Notes: generated from the sequence alone by a model not told the origin. Shown: positions 1 to 12,065, counted from the first letter of the stretch. The stretch: 16,573 nucleotides of DNA from CAYJPV01 sp964396055 (GCA_964396055.1 CAYNDV010000103.1:1-16573); one strand, 5' to 3'. Made by a program: numbers and translations.

Positions 1-1807
<1,807 letters not shown>

Positions 1808-1815
1808 GTGGACAC

Positions 1816-1824
1816 GGGAGGTGA
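1816..1824 (+). promoter_or_regulatory. Shine-Dalgarno sequence deciding the guaB start
   Basis: GGGAGGTGA lies with its GGAGG core 8 nt before the ATG at 1830. The upstream in-frame GTG at 1821 is itself part of this ribosome-binding site. This argues for the ATG as the true start. Confidence 0.75.
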
Positions 1825-1829
1825 CGCAC

Positions 1830-3356
1830 ATGGACTTGAACGCTCTGACTCCGGCCATGGTGCTGGCGGGCGGTGAACTGGCGACCGCGCTCACCTTCGA
1901 CGACGTCCTGCTGGTGCCCTCCCGCTCGAGCGTCCTCCCCCTCCAGGTGGAGGTGGCCTCGCGCTTCACCCGGAACATCCGCCTGAACGTGCCGCTGGTC
2001 AGCGCGGCCATGGACACGGTGACCGAGTCGCGCCTGGCCATCGCCATGGCCCAGCACGGCGCCATCGGCATCATCCACAAGAACCTGTCCATCGAGGAGC
2101 AGGCCTCAGAGGTCGACCGCGTGAAGCGGTCGGAGAGCGGCATGATCGTCAATCCGATCACCCTCTCCCCCGACCACCGGATCTACGAGGCCCTGGCCCT
2201 CATGAACAAGTACCGGATCTCGGGCGTGCCGATCACCGAGGACGGCGAGAAGGAAGGGCGCCTGGTCGGCATCCTGACCAACCGGGACCTGCGGTTCGAG
2301 ACGAATACCGACCGGCCCATCGCCGAGGTGATGACCAGGGAGAACCTCATCACCGTGCCCGTCGGGACCACCCTCGACGAGTCGCGCGAGATCCTGCACC
2401 GCCACAAGGTCGAGAAGCTGCTCGTCGTTGATCACGCCTACCGGCTCAAGGGCCTGATCACCGTCAAGGACATCCAGAAGATCATCAAGTACCCGGCCGC
2501 GTGCAAGGACGCGCTGGGGCGCCTCCGGTGCGGCGCGGCGGTCGGTGTCGGCAAGGAGACCCTCGAGCGCGCCGCGGCCCTGGTGGCGGCCCATGTGGAC
2601 GTGCTCGTCGTGGACACGGCTCACGGCCATTCACAGAAGGTCATGGACACGGTCAAGGAACTGCGCAGGCGGTTCCCCGACGTCGACCTGGTGGCAGGAA
2701 ACGTCGCGACGGGCCAGGCGACCCGGGACCTGATCGGCCTGGGCGTGGACGCCGTGAAGGTGGGCATCGGGGCCGGATCGATCTGCACGACGCGCGTCAT
2801 TGCCGGCATCGGCGTGCCGATGATCAGCGCGGTCATGGACTGCGCCAGGGCCGCGAAGGACGGCGGCGTGCCGATCATCGCCGATGGCGGCATCCGGTTC
2901 TCGGGCGACATCACCAAGGCCATGGCCGTGGGCGCCAGTTGCGTGATGGTGGGCAGCCTGTTTGCGGGAACCGACGAGAGCCCGGGCGAGGTGGTGCTCT
3001 ACCAGGGCCGCAGCTTCAAGGAATACCGCGGGATGGGTTCCATCGGCGCCATGCGCCGCGGCGCGCGCGACCGGTACTTCCAGGACGAGTTCGACCTCGA
3101 CGCCAATCCCTCCGGCACCGAGAAGCTGGTGCCCGAGGGGATTGAGGGCCGCGTGCCGCACCGCGGGACCGTCCAGGGCGTCATCCACCAGCTGGTGGGC
3201 GGCCTGCGCGCCGGGATGGGCTACGTGGGCGCCTCGACCGTGGCGGAACTGCAGGAGCACGCGCGCCTCATCCGCGTCACGCCCGCCGGCGTGCGCGAAG
3301 GGCACGTCCACGACGTCGTCATCACCAAGGAAGCACCGAACTACCGATCGGAGTGA
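1830..3356 (+). CDS. guaB: Inosine-5'-monophosphate dehydrogenase (IMPDH)
   Basis: This enzyme oxidises IMP to XMP with NAD+, the committed step of guanine nucleotide synthesis in the cytosol. The 508-residue protein has normal family length. The N-terminal barrel segment contains LTFDDVLLVPSRSSVLP. A tandem CBS (Bateman) domain occupies roughly residues 95-210 and contains RISGVPITED and KVEKLLVVD. The barrel then resumes with VDTAHGHS, and the active-site loop GAGSICTTR carries the catalytic cysteine (Cys319, codon at 2784-2786). GSLFAGTDESPGE, the flap region and EGIEGRVPHRGT follow. The ATG at 1830 is preferred over the GTG at 1821 because the GTG overlaps the Shine-Dalgarno sequence. The gene sits 22 nt after secA and may be cotranscribed with it. 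It converges with tsaE, whose stop codon is 20 nt away. Confidence 0.98.
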   Translation: MDLNALTPAMVLAGGELATALTFDDVLLVPSRSSVLPLQVEVASRFTRNIRLNVPLVSAAMDTVTESRLAIAMAQHGAIGIIHKNLSIEEQASEVDRVKRSESGMIVNPITLSPDHRIYEALALMNKYRISGVPITEDGEKEGRLVGILTNRDLRFETNTDRPIAEVMTRENLITVPVGTTLDESREILHRHKVEKLLVVDHAYRLKGLITVKDIQKIIKYPAACKDALGRLRCGAAVGVGKETLERAAALVAAHVDVLVVDTAHGHSQKVMDTVKELRRRFPDVDLVAGNVATGQATRDLIGLGVDAVKVGIGAGSICTTRVIAGIGVPMISAVMDCARAAKDGGVPIIADGGIRFSGDITKAMAVGASCVMVGSLFAGTDESPGEVVLYQGRSFKEYRGMGSIGAMRRGARDRYFQDEFDLDANPSGTEKLVPEGIEGRVPHRGTVQGVIHQLVGGLRAGMGYVGASTVAELQEHARLIRVTPAGVREGHVHDVVITKEAPNYRSE

Positions 3357-3375
3357 CGGGCGGCACGCGGCGGGC

Positions 3376-3837
3376 CTACGGCCCCCTGTCTCCTGTCTCC
3401 TGTCTCCTGTCTTCTGTCTTCTGTCCCGTCCCGCCGACCGTGATGCGCCGGTTGGCGTCGCCGAGGTCTTCGATCCGCACGACCACGGCCCCGGAGGGCG
3501 GACGTTCCCACTTCTCCGCCCATTCGACCGCGAGGACTCCGGACTGCGCCAGTTCGTCCAGGCCGAGGTCGAAGACCTCGCCGGCCGCCAGTCGGTACAG
3601 GTCCACGTGATACAGCGGCACGGCGCCCCGATATTCCTGCACCAGCGTGAAGGTCGGGCTGCTTACCTCGTCGGGATCCAGGCCGAGGCCCTGCGCCAGC
3701 CCGCGCACGAATGCCGTCTTGCCCGCCCCGAGGTCCCCGTGCAGCAGAATGACGGTGCCCGGCCCCACGTCTGCGCCGAGGCGGCAGCCGACGGCGGCCG
3801 TGTCCGCTTCACTGGCCGTGCAGACCACGCACGTCAT
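3376..3837 (-). CDS. tsaE: tRNA threonylcarbamoyladenosine biosynthesis ATPase TsaE
   Basis: TsaE is the P-loop ATPase partner of TsaB/TsaD in making the universal t6A37 modification of ANN-decoding tRNAs. The 153-residue product shows Walker A GDLGAGKT (34-41), the family motif SSPTF (59-63), HVDLYR (77-82) and VEWAEKW (104-110), all in the expected order. The start ATG (3837) overlaps the nnr stop codon as ATGA, so translation is probably coupled to nnr. The same neighbour pair (yjeF-yjeE) exists in Escherichia coli. The oddity is the end. After the last plausible beta strand (RRITVGG), the final 17 residues (TGQKTEDRRQETGDRGP) are encoded almost entirely by a six-copy 7-bp tandem repeat. 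This charged tail is therefore probably a product of repeat insertion or expansion and not part of the fold. Confidence 0.95.
   Translation of the reverse strand: MTCVVCTASEADTAAVGCRLGADVGPGTVILLHGDLGAGKTAFVRGLAQGLGLDPDEVSSPTFTLVQEYRGAVPLYHVDLYRLAAGEVFDLGLDELAQSGVLAVEWAEKWERPPSGAVVVRIEDLGDANRRITVGGTGQKTEDRRQETGDRGP
3385..3426. repeat. Six-copy 7-bp tandem repeat (CCTGTCT / AGACAGG)
   Basis: On the plus strand the units read four perfect CCTGTCT copies, then TCTGTCT and TCTGTCC, with no spacers. The complementary strand is a purine run of AGACAGG-like units. The array lies at the convergent guaB/tsaE junction and encodes the last residues of TsaE. The period of 7 is not a multiple of 3, so the encoded peptide repeats only every 21 nt. 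The units are too short, and have no spacers, for a CRISPR. It resembles a simple mini-satellite that may be dispersed in this genome, which is an inference. Confidence 0.9.
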
Positions 3838-5411
3838 GACAGGCCGGCCCCGTTGTCGTCGCCGCCGCCGGCGAGCATCCGCGTCGCCGGGCCCAGATGG
3901 TCGAGCAGATCCCCGGCGGTCATCGCCGTCTCGCTCAGCGCGAGGGCGGCCAGGTCGCCGGCCAGACCGTGCAGGTACACCGCGATCTGGCCCGCCGCCT
4001 CGGGGTCCTTCACCTGCGCGAGCCACGCCGCCACCATCCCCGTCAGGACGTCGCCGCTGCCCCCGGTGGCCATGCCGGGGTTGCCCGTCGTGTTGATGGA
4101 GACGTGGCCCTCGGGCGTGGCAATCACTGTCCGATGGCCCTTCAGCACCACCCAGACGCCATGGCGGGCGGCTGTCGCGCGTGCGGCGGCCACCCGATCG
4201 CGCTGAATGTCGGCAGTCGACACGCCCGCCAGCCGCGCGAGTTCGCCCGGATGGGGCGTGATGACGACGGGGCGGTCCCCGTGTGCGTGCCAGGCCTCGG
4301 GCAGGCGGGCCAGTATGGTGATCGCGTCGGCGTCGAGCACCAGCGGCCGCCTCGACTCTTCGAGCACGCCACGCACGAGGGCGACGGCCCCGTCTCCGGT
4401 GCCCAGGCCCGGTCCGATCGCCAGCACGTCGCCCGGGGCGTCGAGCACGGTGCGAAGGGCGGACGCCGTGCAGGCGCCGTCGTCGTCGTCGAGGGCGATC
4501 GTCATGTACTCGGCGCCCAGCGCGGCGACGGTCGGCAGGCACGAGGCCGGGGTGGCCACCGAGACCAGGCCGGCGCCGGAGCGCAGCGCGCCGCGGCCCG
4601 CCAGCGCCGCGGCTCCCGTCCTGCCCCGCGACCCGGCGACGATCAGCACGTGCCCGAACGTGCCCTTGTGTGCGTCGTCGGGGCGCAGTGGCAGCCGGGG
4701 GCGCAGGTCGTCGGCGTCCAGCGTCCGGAGCACCGGGCCGTCGAGCGCCTGGACGATCGCGGCAGGGATGCCGATATCGGCCACCACGACGTCGCCGGCG
4801 TCGCCCTCGGTGGGCGGGACGACCAGCGGCAGCTTGGGCGCGCCGAGGGTCACCGTCAGCGTGGCGGCGATGTGAGGGCCGATGGGGCCGCACGCGTCGG
4901 CCGACATGCCCGAGGGCAGGTCGACGGCCACGACGGGGACATCGGCGTCGTTCAGGTCCGCCACGACGTCGGCGTGCAGGCCGCTCAGCGGCGTGGTGAG
5001 CCCCGTGCCGAACAACGCGTCGACGACCAGATCGGCGCCGAGGATGTCGGGGCGGTGCCGGCGCCAGTCGGCCTCGGTGGCGATCTCGGCGGGCGCCAGC
5101 CCGAGCCGGTCGAGAATCCCCAGATTGACGCGCGCGTCGCCGCGCACCGCTTCGCGGCCGCCGACGACGAACACCGACACGTCGGTGCCACGCGCGTGCA
5201 GGACACGGGCGACCACGAAGCCGTCGCCGCCGTTGTTGCCCCGGCCGGCCAGGATCGCGACGCGGGCTGCGGCGAGATCGTCGAAGGCCTCGTCCATGGC
5301 GGCGGCCACGGCGCGACCCGCGTTCTCCATGAGCACGAGCGACGGGATGCCGATGTCCTCGATGGCCCGCCGGTCGGCTTCGCGCATCTGCGCGGCAGTC
5401 AGCACTCGCAT
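3834..5411 (-). CDS. nnr: Bifunctional NAD(P)HX epimerase / ADP-dependent NAD(P)HX dehydratase
   Basis: This enzyme repairs hydrated NADH and NADPH: the N-terminal domain epimerises R- and S-NAD(P)HX and the C-terminal domain dehydrates the S form. The 525-residue product has a YjeF_N domain (about 1-210) with GRGNNGGDG (56-64), VDALFGTGL and VDLPSGMSAD (163-172). The ribokinase-like domain (about 225-515) has HVLIVAGSRGRTGAA, GPGLG (333-337), TPHPGEL (385-391), VVLKG and NPGMATGGSGDVLTG (444-458), with the expected catalytic Asp454. The ATG at 5411 is chosen because MRVLTAAQMREADR is the usual N-terminus. An AAGGAGG lies about 15 nt upstream, which is rather far. Earlier in-frame starts would add 39 residues of atypical sequence. 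The stop overlaps the tsaE start (ATGA), so the pair forms a coupled operon. Confidence 0.96.
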   Translation of the reverse strand: MRVLTAAQMREADRRAIEDIGIPSLVLMENAGRAVAAAMDEAFDDLAAARVAILAGRGNNGGDGFVVARVLHARGTDVSVFVVGGREAVRGDARVNLGILDRLGLAPAEIATEADWRRHRPDILGADLVVDALFGTGLTTPLSGLHADVVADLNDADVPVVAVDLPSGMSADACGPIGPHIAATLTVTLGAPKLPLVVPPTEGDAGDVVVADIGIPAAIVQALDGPVLRTLDADDLRPRLPLRPDDAHKGTFGHVLIVAGSRGRTGAAALAGRGALRSGAGLVSVATPASCLPTVAALGAEYMTIALDDDDGACTASALRTVLDAPGDVLAIGPGLGTGDGAVALVRGVLEESRRPLVLDADAITILARLPEAWHAHGDRPVVITPHPGELARLAGVSTADIQRDRVAAARATAARHGVWVVLKGHRTVIATPEGHVSINTTGNPGMATGGSGDVLTGMVAAWLAQVKDPEAAGQIAVYLHGLAGDLAALALSETAMTAGDLLDHLGPATRMLAGGGDDNGAGLS

Positions 5412-5526
5412 GGATTGCCCGTCTACCCTCCTTGCGCGCACTCTACCACAAGAGGTACGGTAGTGCCTTGCGGCGGGCCGCCGGCCGCGGCCCGTGCCCG
5501 TCTCGCCCCATCGGAGCGCACACACC
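5412..5526. promoter_or_regulatory. Divergent promoter region between nnr and the aminotransferase gene
   Basis: These 115 bp separate two divergently transcribed genes, so promoters for both should lie here or just inside the genes. A weak plus-strand candidate is TTGCGC (5432-5437) with TACGGT (5456-5461), spacing 18. An imperfect inverted repeat around CTACC (5443-5447) and GGTAG (5460-5464) could be an operator. A GGAG at 5513-5516 serves as ribosome-binding site for the plus-strand gene. The promoter assignment is weak. Confidence 0.3.
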
Positions 5527-6423
5527 ATGGCAGCCGTCGTCTATGTCAACGGTCGGATCTGCGGGCAGCAGGACGCGACCATCTCGGTCTTCGACCAGGG
5601 GTTCCTGTTCGGTGAAGGCGTGTACGAAGTCGTGCGCACCTACCACCGCGAACCGTTCCTGATGGACCGGCACTTCCGCCGCCTGCGCACATCCGCCCGG
5701 ATGATCGCGCTCGATCTCCCGATGGACGACCGGGCGCTCGAAGGCGCAGTCCGCGATACGATCGGGGCCTGGATCGCCGGCCCCGGCCGCGACGACGGGG
5801 CGTCGGAACTGTATGTCCGCCTGCTGCTGACGCGGGGCGTCGGCGACATGACCTACAACCCGGCGGGTGCGCCGTCGCCGTCGCTGGTGATCATCGTGAA
5901 GCCGCTGGCGCCGCCGCCGGCGGGCATCTACGACGCCGGCGTGAAGGTGTCGCTGGTGAGCGTCGTGCGCAATCATCCCGGGTCGGTCAACCCGCTGATC
6001 AAGTCGAACTGCCTGCTCAACAACGCGCTGGCCATGCAGGAGGCGCTGCGCCACGGCGCCTTCGAGGCGATCCTCCGCAACTACCGCGGCGAGATCGCGG
6101 AGTGCTCGCAGTCCAACGTGTTCGTCATCAAGGACGGCACGCTCCTCACGCCGCGGCTCAACGCCGGCCTGCTGGCGGGCATCACGCGCGAGTTCATCCT
6201 GGAGGTCGCCGACGACGCCGGCGTGCCCGCGCGGCACGCGGTGCTCCGCGACGACGACCTGTTCGCCGCCGACGAAGTGTTCCTGACCAGCACGACGCGT
6301 GAGGTCGTGCCGATCGTGGACGTCGACGGCCGGCCGATCGCCGACGGCCGGCCGGGGCCGATCACCACACGCCTGCTCGAGGTGTATCGCGAGAAGGCGG
6401 GCCGGCTGACGAAGCCGGCCTAG
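5527..6423 (+). CDS. Fold-type IV PLP aminotransferase (branched-chain or D-amino acid type)
   Basis: This is a PLP enzyme of aminotransferase class IV, 298 residues, cytosolic. Evidence is the N-terminal YVNGRICGQQDATISVFDQG, then GFLFGEGVYEVVRTY. The Schiff-base lysine lies in NPLIKSNCLLNNALAMQEA (Lys159), Glu192 in GEIAECSQSNVFVIKDG should bind the PLP ring nitrogen, and a C-terminal LLAGITREFILEVA and FLTSTTREVVPI follow. The family includes branched-chain aminotransferases (IlvE), D-amino-acid transaminases and aminodeoxychorismate lyases. The VFDQGFLFGEGVYEV block is shared by IlvE-like and Dat-like members, so substrate cannot be fixed from sequence alone. IlvE-like or Dat-like is favoured over PabC by length and by the lysine motif. 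The ATG at 5527 has a GGAG 10 nt upstream. No operon partner lies on this strand. The gene ends 3 nt from the convergent gcvP stop. Confidence 0.9.
   Translation: MAAVVYVNGRICGQQDATISVFDQGFLFGEGVYEVVRTYHREPFLMDRHFRRLRTSARMIALDLPMDDRALEGAVRDTIGAWIAGPGRDDGASELYVRLLLTRGVGDMTYNPAGAPSPSLVIIVKPLAPPPAGIYDAGVKVSLVSVVRNHPGSVNPLIKSNCLLNNALAMQEALRHGAFEAILRNYRGEIAECSQSNVFVIKDGTLLTPRLNAGLLAGITREFILEVADDAGVPARHAVLRDDDLFAADEVFLTSTTREVVPIVDVDGRPIADGRPGPITTRLLEVYREKAGRLTKPA
6400..6420. terminator. Perfect 8-bp hairpin at the convergent aminotransferase/gcvP ends
   Basis: GGCCGGCT (6400-6407) and AGCCGGCC (6413-6420) form a perfect stem around the 5-nt loop GACGA. It ends just before the aminotransferase stop codon, where two genes converge. 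No T tract follows, so an intrinsic terminator is possible but unproven. It could act in both directions because the sequence is symmetric. Confidence 0.35.
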
Positions 6424-6426
6424 CCT

Positions 6427-9297
<2,871 letters not shown>

Positions 9298-9321
9298 GGA
9301 CACGTCCTCAAGGGCCTCGCG

Positions 9322-9693
9322 TTATTTCACCAGTTGCTCGTAGTCGGCCACCGGGAGCAGTGCGTCGAGGTCGGCGGGCGCGGCGAGCTTCATCTCGACC
9401 ATCCAGCTGCCGTGCGGATCGGCGTTGACGCGTTCCGGGTGCTCCACGAGATCGGTGTTGACCGCGACCACCTCGCCGGCGACAGGGCTGTACAGCTCGG
9501 AGACGGCCTTGACCGACTCCACGGTGCCGAACGTCTCGCCCTGCTGCAGCGTGCGTCCGACCTGGGGCAGCTCGAGGTACACCACGTCACCGAGCTGCTT
9601 CTGGGCGAAGTCGGTGATGCCGACACGGCCGGTGTCGCCCGTGACCCTGATCCACTCGTGTTCCTTCGTGTACTTGCAGTCGGCAGGATACAT
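9322..9693 (-). CDS. gcvH: Glycine cleavage system H protein (lipoyl carrier)
   Basis: GcvH carries the aminomethyl group on a lipoyl arm between the P, T and L proteins. The 123-residue product has a typical YTKEHEWIRV start. It continues with GRVGITDFAQKQLGDVVYLELP and GTVESVKAVSELYSPVAGEV, in which Lys62 is the lipoylation site. The start ATG at 9693 lies 1 nt after the gcvT stop (TGACATG), and GAGAGGGTGA inside the end of gcvT can serve as ribosome-binding site. This indicates coupled translation in gcvT-gcvH-gcvP order. An earlier in-frame ATG would add 62 unrelated residues inside gcvT and is rejected. No lipoate ligase or synthase and no L protein gene is present in this window. Confidence 0.97.
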   Translation of the reverse strand: MYPADCKYTKEHEWIRVTGDTGRVGITDFAQKQLGDVVYLELPQVGRTLQQGETFGTVESVKAVSELYSPVAGEVVAVNTDLVEHPERVNADPHGSWMVEMKLAAPADLDALLPVADYEQLVK

Positions 9694-9694
9694 G

Positions 9695-10810
9695 TCACCC
9701 TCTCGGTCTCTTGTAGAACGGCAGCGGGACGACGCGGGCGCGCGCACGGCGTCCGCGGATATCGATGTCGAAATCGGTGCCCGGCGCGGCGTGCGACACG
9801 GGCAGGTAGGCCAACCCCAGCGCCTTCTGGAGGTGCGGGGTCCGGGTGCCGCTGGTGACGCGGCCCACGCAGGCGTCACCGGCGTAACAGGCGTGGCCGT
9901 GCCTCGCGATGGCGCGGTCGACCATTTCGAACCCGACGAGCCGGCGGCTCACACCGGCGGCCTTCTGCCGGGCGAGCGCGTCGCGACCGAGGAACGGCCC
10001 CTTGCCCCAGGCGAGGATCCACTCGAGATCGGCCTCGAGGATGGTCGTCGTGTCGTCGATGTCCTGGCCGTACAGCCGCATGGCGGCCTCGAGGCGCAGC
10101 GTGTCTCGGGCGCCCAGGCCCGCCGGCACCACGCCGTCGGACCGCCCTTCCTCCAGGATGGCGTCCCAGACGCGGACAGCCTGCTGCGGCGGGACGAACA
10201 GTTCGTACCCGTCTTCGCCGGTGTAGCCGGTGCGCGAGATGGTCCCGCGGACCGACGCCACCTCCCCGGGCGCGAACCAGTAGTAGCGGACGGCAGACAG
10301 ATCGACGTTGACCAGCCGCTGCATGATCGAGCGGGCCAGGGGCCCCTGGAGGGCGATCAGGGCGTAGCGGGCGCTGGTGTCCAGCACGGCCACCCCGAAC
10401 TGCCGCGTCTGGGCGGTGACCCAGGCCACGTCGTTCGCCGTGTTGGCCGCGTTGACGACGAGCAGGAAGTGCGTGTCGGTGAGACGATAGACGAGGAGAT
10501 CGTCGACGAACGTGCCGTCGGCGGTGACCAGCGCCGAGTAATGCGCCTGGCCCGGCGTCAGCCGCGACACGTCGTTGCTGGTGACCCACTGGAGCGCCTC
10601 GAGCGCCCGCGGCCCGGCCACCTCAATCTGGCCCATGTGGGTCACGTCGAAGACCCCGGCGCAGTTGCGGACGGCGTCGTGCTCGCTCGCCAGGCCGGCG
10701 TACTCGACCGGCATCTCCCAGCCTGCAAACGCCATCATCCGGGCGCCGAGCGCGCGGTGCCTGGCGTCGAGAGGGGTCCGCTTCAACTGTGACGGGCTGG
10801 TCTGGGTCAT
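9695..10810 (-). CDS. gcvT: Aminomethyltransferase (glycine cleavage T protein)
   Basis: GcvT transfers the methylene group from aminomethyl-GcvH to tetrahydrofolate, releasing ammonia. The 371-residue product shows RTPLDARHRALGARMMAFAGWEMPVEY near the N-terminus, GVFDVTHMGQI, then DDLLVYRL with the conserved acidic catalytic position near residue 103. ALQGP, SRTGYTGEDGYELF and GLGARDTLRLEA follow, with a C-terminal barrel domain. The length is normal. It is the first gene of a gcvT-gcvH-gcvP operon. Upstream there is a possible promoter (TTGACC near 10865-10870), and no convincing Shine-Dalgarno sequence directly before the ATG at 10810. No glycine-riboswitch consensus was recognised in the leader. 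Confidence 0.97.
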   Translation of the reverse strand: MTQTSPSQLKRTPLDARHRALGARMMAFAGWEMPVEYAGLASEHDAVRNCAGVFDVTHMGQIEVAGPRALEALQWVTSNDVSRLTPGQAHYSALVTADGTFVDDLLVYRLTDTHFLLVVNAANTANDVAWVTAQTRQFGVAVLDTSARYALIALQGPLARSIMQRLVNVDLSAVRYYWFAPGEVASVRGTISRTGYTGEDGYELFVPPQQAVRVWDAILEEGRSDGVVPAGLGARDTLRLEAAMRLYGQDIDDTTTILEADLEWILAWGKGPFLGRDALARQKAAGVSRRLVGFEMVDRAIARHGHACYAGDACVGRVTSGTRTPHLQKALGLAYLPVSHAAPGTDFDIDIRGRRARARVVPLPFYKRPRG

Positions 10811-10843
10811 GCGGCTGCGAGAGGGGCCGGAACCATGGTCACG

Positions 10844-10870
10844 GTACTATGCAGACCGTAACCCGGTCAA
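10844..10870 (-). promoter_or_regulatory. Candidate sigma-70 promoter for the gcv operon
   Basis: TTGACC (10870-10865) is a good -35 match. A possible -10, TAGTAC (10849-10844), follows at a short 15-nt spacing, or TACCGT at 18 nt. It lies 34-60 nt before gcvT, the only place a dedicated gcv promoter could sit. The -10 match is weak. Confidence 0.3.
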
Positions 10871-10909
10871 GCCGACCCGACGGTTCCGCGCCCCTCCCGC
10901 GACAGGCAT

Positions 10910-11143
10910 TCAGGGGGCCTCAGGCCTCGACGCGCCCTCGCCGCCGCGGCCGGCGCCGGGGCTCCGGCGCCGGCCGTGGCGCAGGGCCGCCACCAGGCCC
11001 AGTGTGGCGGCGCCGACCGCCAGCGGAACCCCCGGACCCCGCCAGTCCGGTGGGAGTGCCACCCAGACGATTGAGGCACACGGCCCGCCCAGCAGCAGGC
11101 CGACGGCGACGGTGACCAGGACGTTCGGCACGTTGGGCCCCAT
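10910..11143 (-). CDS. Small predicted membrane protein, unknown function
   Basis: This is a 77-residue product with no family I recognise. A hydrophobic segment at about residues 7-28 (VLVTVAVGLLLGGP onward) and a second at about 38-53 (VPLAVGAATLGLVAALR) suggest a two-pass membrane protein. The tail is basic and Gly/Ala-rich. The ATG at 11143 lies 6 nt after the stop of the unknown secreted gene, with GAGG 4 nt before it, which supports coupled translation. If it is not real, 10811-11149 would be a gene-free stretch of about 340 bp ahead of gcvT. The reading frame and hydrophobicity make a real gene more likely than not. Confidence 0.55.
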   Translation of the reverse strand: MGPNVPNVLVTVAVGLLLGGPCASIVWVALPPDWRGPGVPLAVGAATLGLVAALRHGRRRSPGAGRGGEGASRPEAP

Positions 11144-11149
11144 GGGTCC

Positions 11150-11947
11150 TCACACAATCTTGATCGAAGAACACCCGATCAGCTTGAACCACGCCGACTC
11201 GACCCGGATGATGTAGAGCCCGGCGCACACTTCCCGCCCTCCGCTCCACCAGCTGAAGTCGTGATAACAGCCGTCATAGGTCTCCCAGGCGGCCAGGACC
11301 TCGGTCTCCCAGGCGGAGTAACAGGTCTCGGCTTCGAGCGGCGCGCGATGGGCCGCGAGACGCGCCTCGCGCCACGCTGGGACCGCGGCCGGGTCGTCCT
11401 GGAGCACCCGCAGCAGGACGTCCGCGAGTTCGAGCGCCAGCCCGGCGGCCGACGATCGTGTCGACGCCTCCATCCCGGAGACGGCCCGGCGGAACAGCCG
11501 GATGGCCGGCGACCCCGCCAGCAGAACGGCCGTGCGCTCGGCCGACGCATCCGCACGGGCGAGATCGACGCGGGCAGTCCGCCGCCCCCTCGTGACGACG
11601 ACGCCCTTTCGACTGCTGACGACCGACACGCGGTCGTCAGCCGCCCGCAGCGTCAGGGTCACCTCGCCGTCGACGGTCACCCGCTTGATCACTTCCAGCA
11701 CGCCGCCCGTGGCCCGCACCTGGAGGGCGCCCGACGGGTGTTCGCTGAGCGTGAGCCGCATGCCGGTGGCACGGTCCATCACCTCTTTCTGGACCGCCAC
11801 CTGTGACGGAGCTTCCACGCGGGGCGAGGCCCGCCACAACCACGTATCGCCGTTCTCGACGCCACCCCCGGAGGCCCGGATCGGTGACCCGGACGGCATC
11901 ACACACCACAGCGCCATGACACATCCCGCGACAGACGATCTGTACAC
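11150..11947 (-). CDS. Secreted protein of unknown function with four C-terminal cysteines
   Basis: I do not recognise this family. The 265-residue product (from the GTG at 11947, with GGAGG 5 nt upstream) begins with a hydrophobic stretch resembling a signal peptide (VAGCVMALWCVM). Residues about 50-130 look beta-rich (VLEVIKRVTVDGEVTLTL, DRVSVVSSRKGVVVTR). Residues about 145-205 look helical (LALELADVLLRVL). The last 60 residues are rich in Trp/Tyr and hold four cysteines, Cys209, 227, 241 and 259. They are spaced 18, 14 and 18 residues apart, as if forming two disulfides in the envelope. It is followed 6 nt later by a small membrane protein gene and preceded by the AAA+ regulator on the same strand. 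An alternative GTG at 11953 overlaps the ribosome-binding site. An envelope role is likely; the biochemical function is unknown. Confidence 0.65.
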   Translation of the reverse strand: MYRSSVAGCVMALWCVMPSGSPIRASGGGVENGDTWLWRASPRVEAPSQVAVQKEVMDRATGMRLTLSEHPSGALQVRATGGVLEVIKRVTVDGEVTLTLRAADDRVSVVSSRKGVVVTRGRRTARVDLARADASAERTAVLLAGSPAIRLFRRAVSGMEASTRSSAAGLALELADVLLRVLQDDPAAVPAWREARLAAHRAPLEAETCYSAWETEVLAAWETYDGCYHDFSWWSGGREVCAGLYIIRVESAWFKLIGCSSIKIV

Positions 11948-12003
11948 ACGCACCTCCGACTCCTGTTGGCGTCGGCGTGCGACCCCGCCCGGCCCGCACC
12001 AGC

Positions 12004-12019
12004 GGCAAGCCCTGTCCCC
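12004..12019 (-). promoter_or_regulatory. Sigma-54-like -24/-12 element ahead of the unknown secreted gene
   Basis: On the minus strand, GGGGAC, five bases, TTGCC resembles the consensus TGGCAC-N5-TTGCW. It keeps the -24 GG and the -12 GC at the correct distance. It is 57 nt upstream of the GTG at 11947. One 16-nt match in GC-rich DNA can arise by chance. Confidence 0.3.
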
Positions 12020-12031
12020 GCCGTTGCATCA

Positions 12032-12049
12032 CCCCGGAGACACCCGGGG
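12032..12049. terminator. GC-rich hairpin after the AAA+ regulator gene
   Basis: CCCCGG (12032-12037) pairs with CCGGGG (12044-12049) around AGACAC. On the minus strand it begins 16 nt after the regulator stop codon. No T tract follows, so it may be a weak or Rho-assisted terminator, or only an mRNA-end stem. Confidence 0.3.
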
Positions 12050-12065
12050 CACACCCGACACGCGG

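Noticed and set aside
3385..3426. CRISPR-like direct repeats
   Set aside because: Units are 7 bp with no spacers, so this is a simple tandem repeat.
2962..4206. Plus-strand frame of 414 residues overlapping guaB, tsaE and nnr
   Set aside because: It spans the ends of guaB and the antisense of tsaE and nnr, has no ribosome-binding site and low-complexity composition.
3897..5615. Plus-strand frame of 572 residues opposite nnr
   Set aside because: It is antisense to the fully recognised nnr gene and runs into the next gene out of frame.
6325..6354. Direct repeat GACGGCCGGCCG at 6325-6336 and 6343-6354
   Set aside because: It encodes a repeated DGRP in the aminotransferase and is explained by codon use and local duplication inside a gene.
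10811..10909. Glycine riboswitch expected ahead of gcvT
   Set aside because: No tandem aptamer-like consensus or plausible length was found in the leader. Only a candidate promoter was seen.
11917..11947. Lipobox-like VAGC near the start of the unknown secreted protein
   Set aside because: The Cys is only about 9 residues from the start, too close for a normal lipoprotein signal peptide with a hydrophobic core before it.
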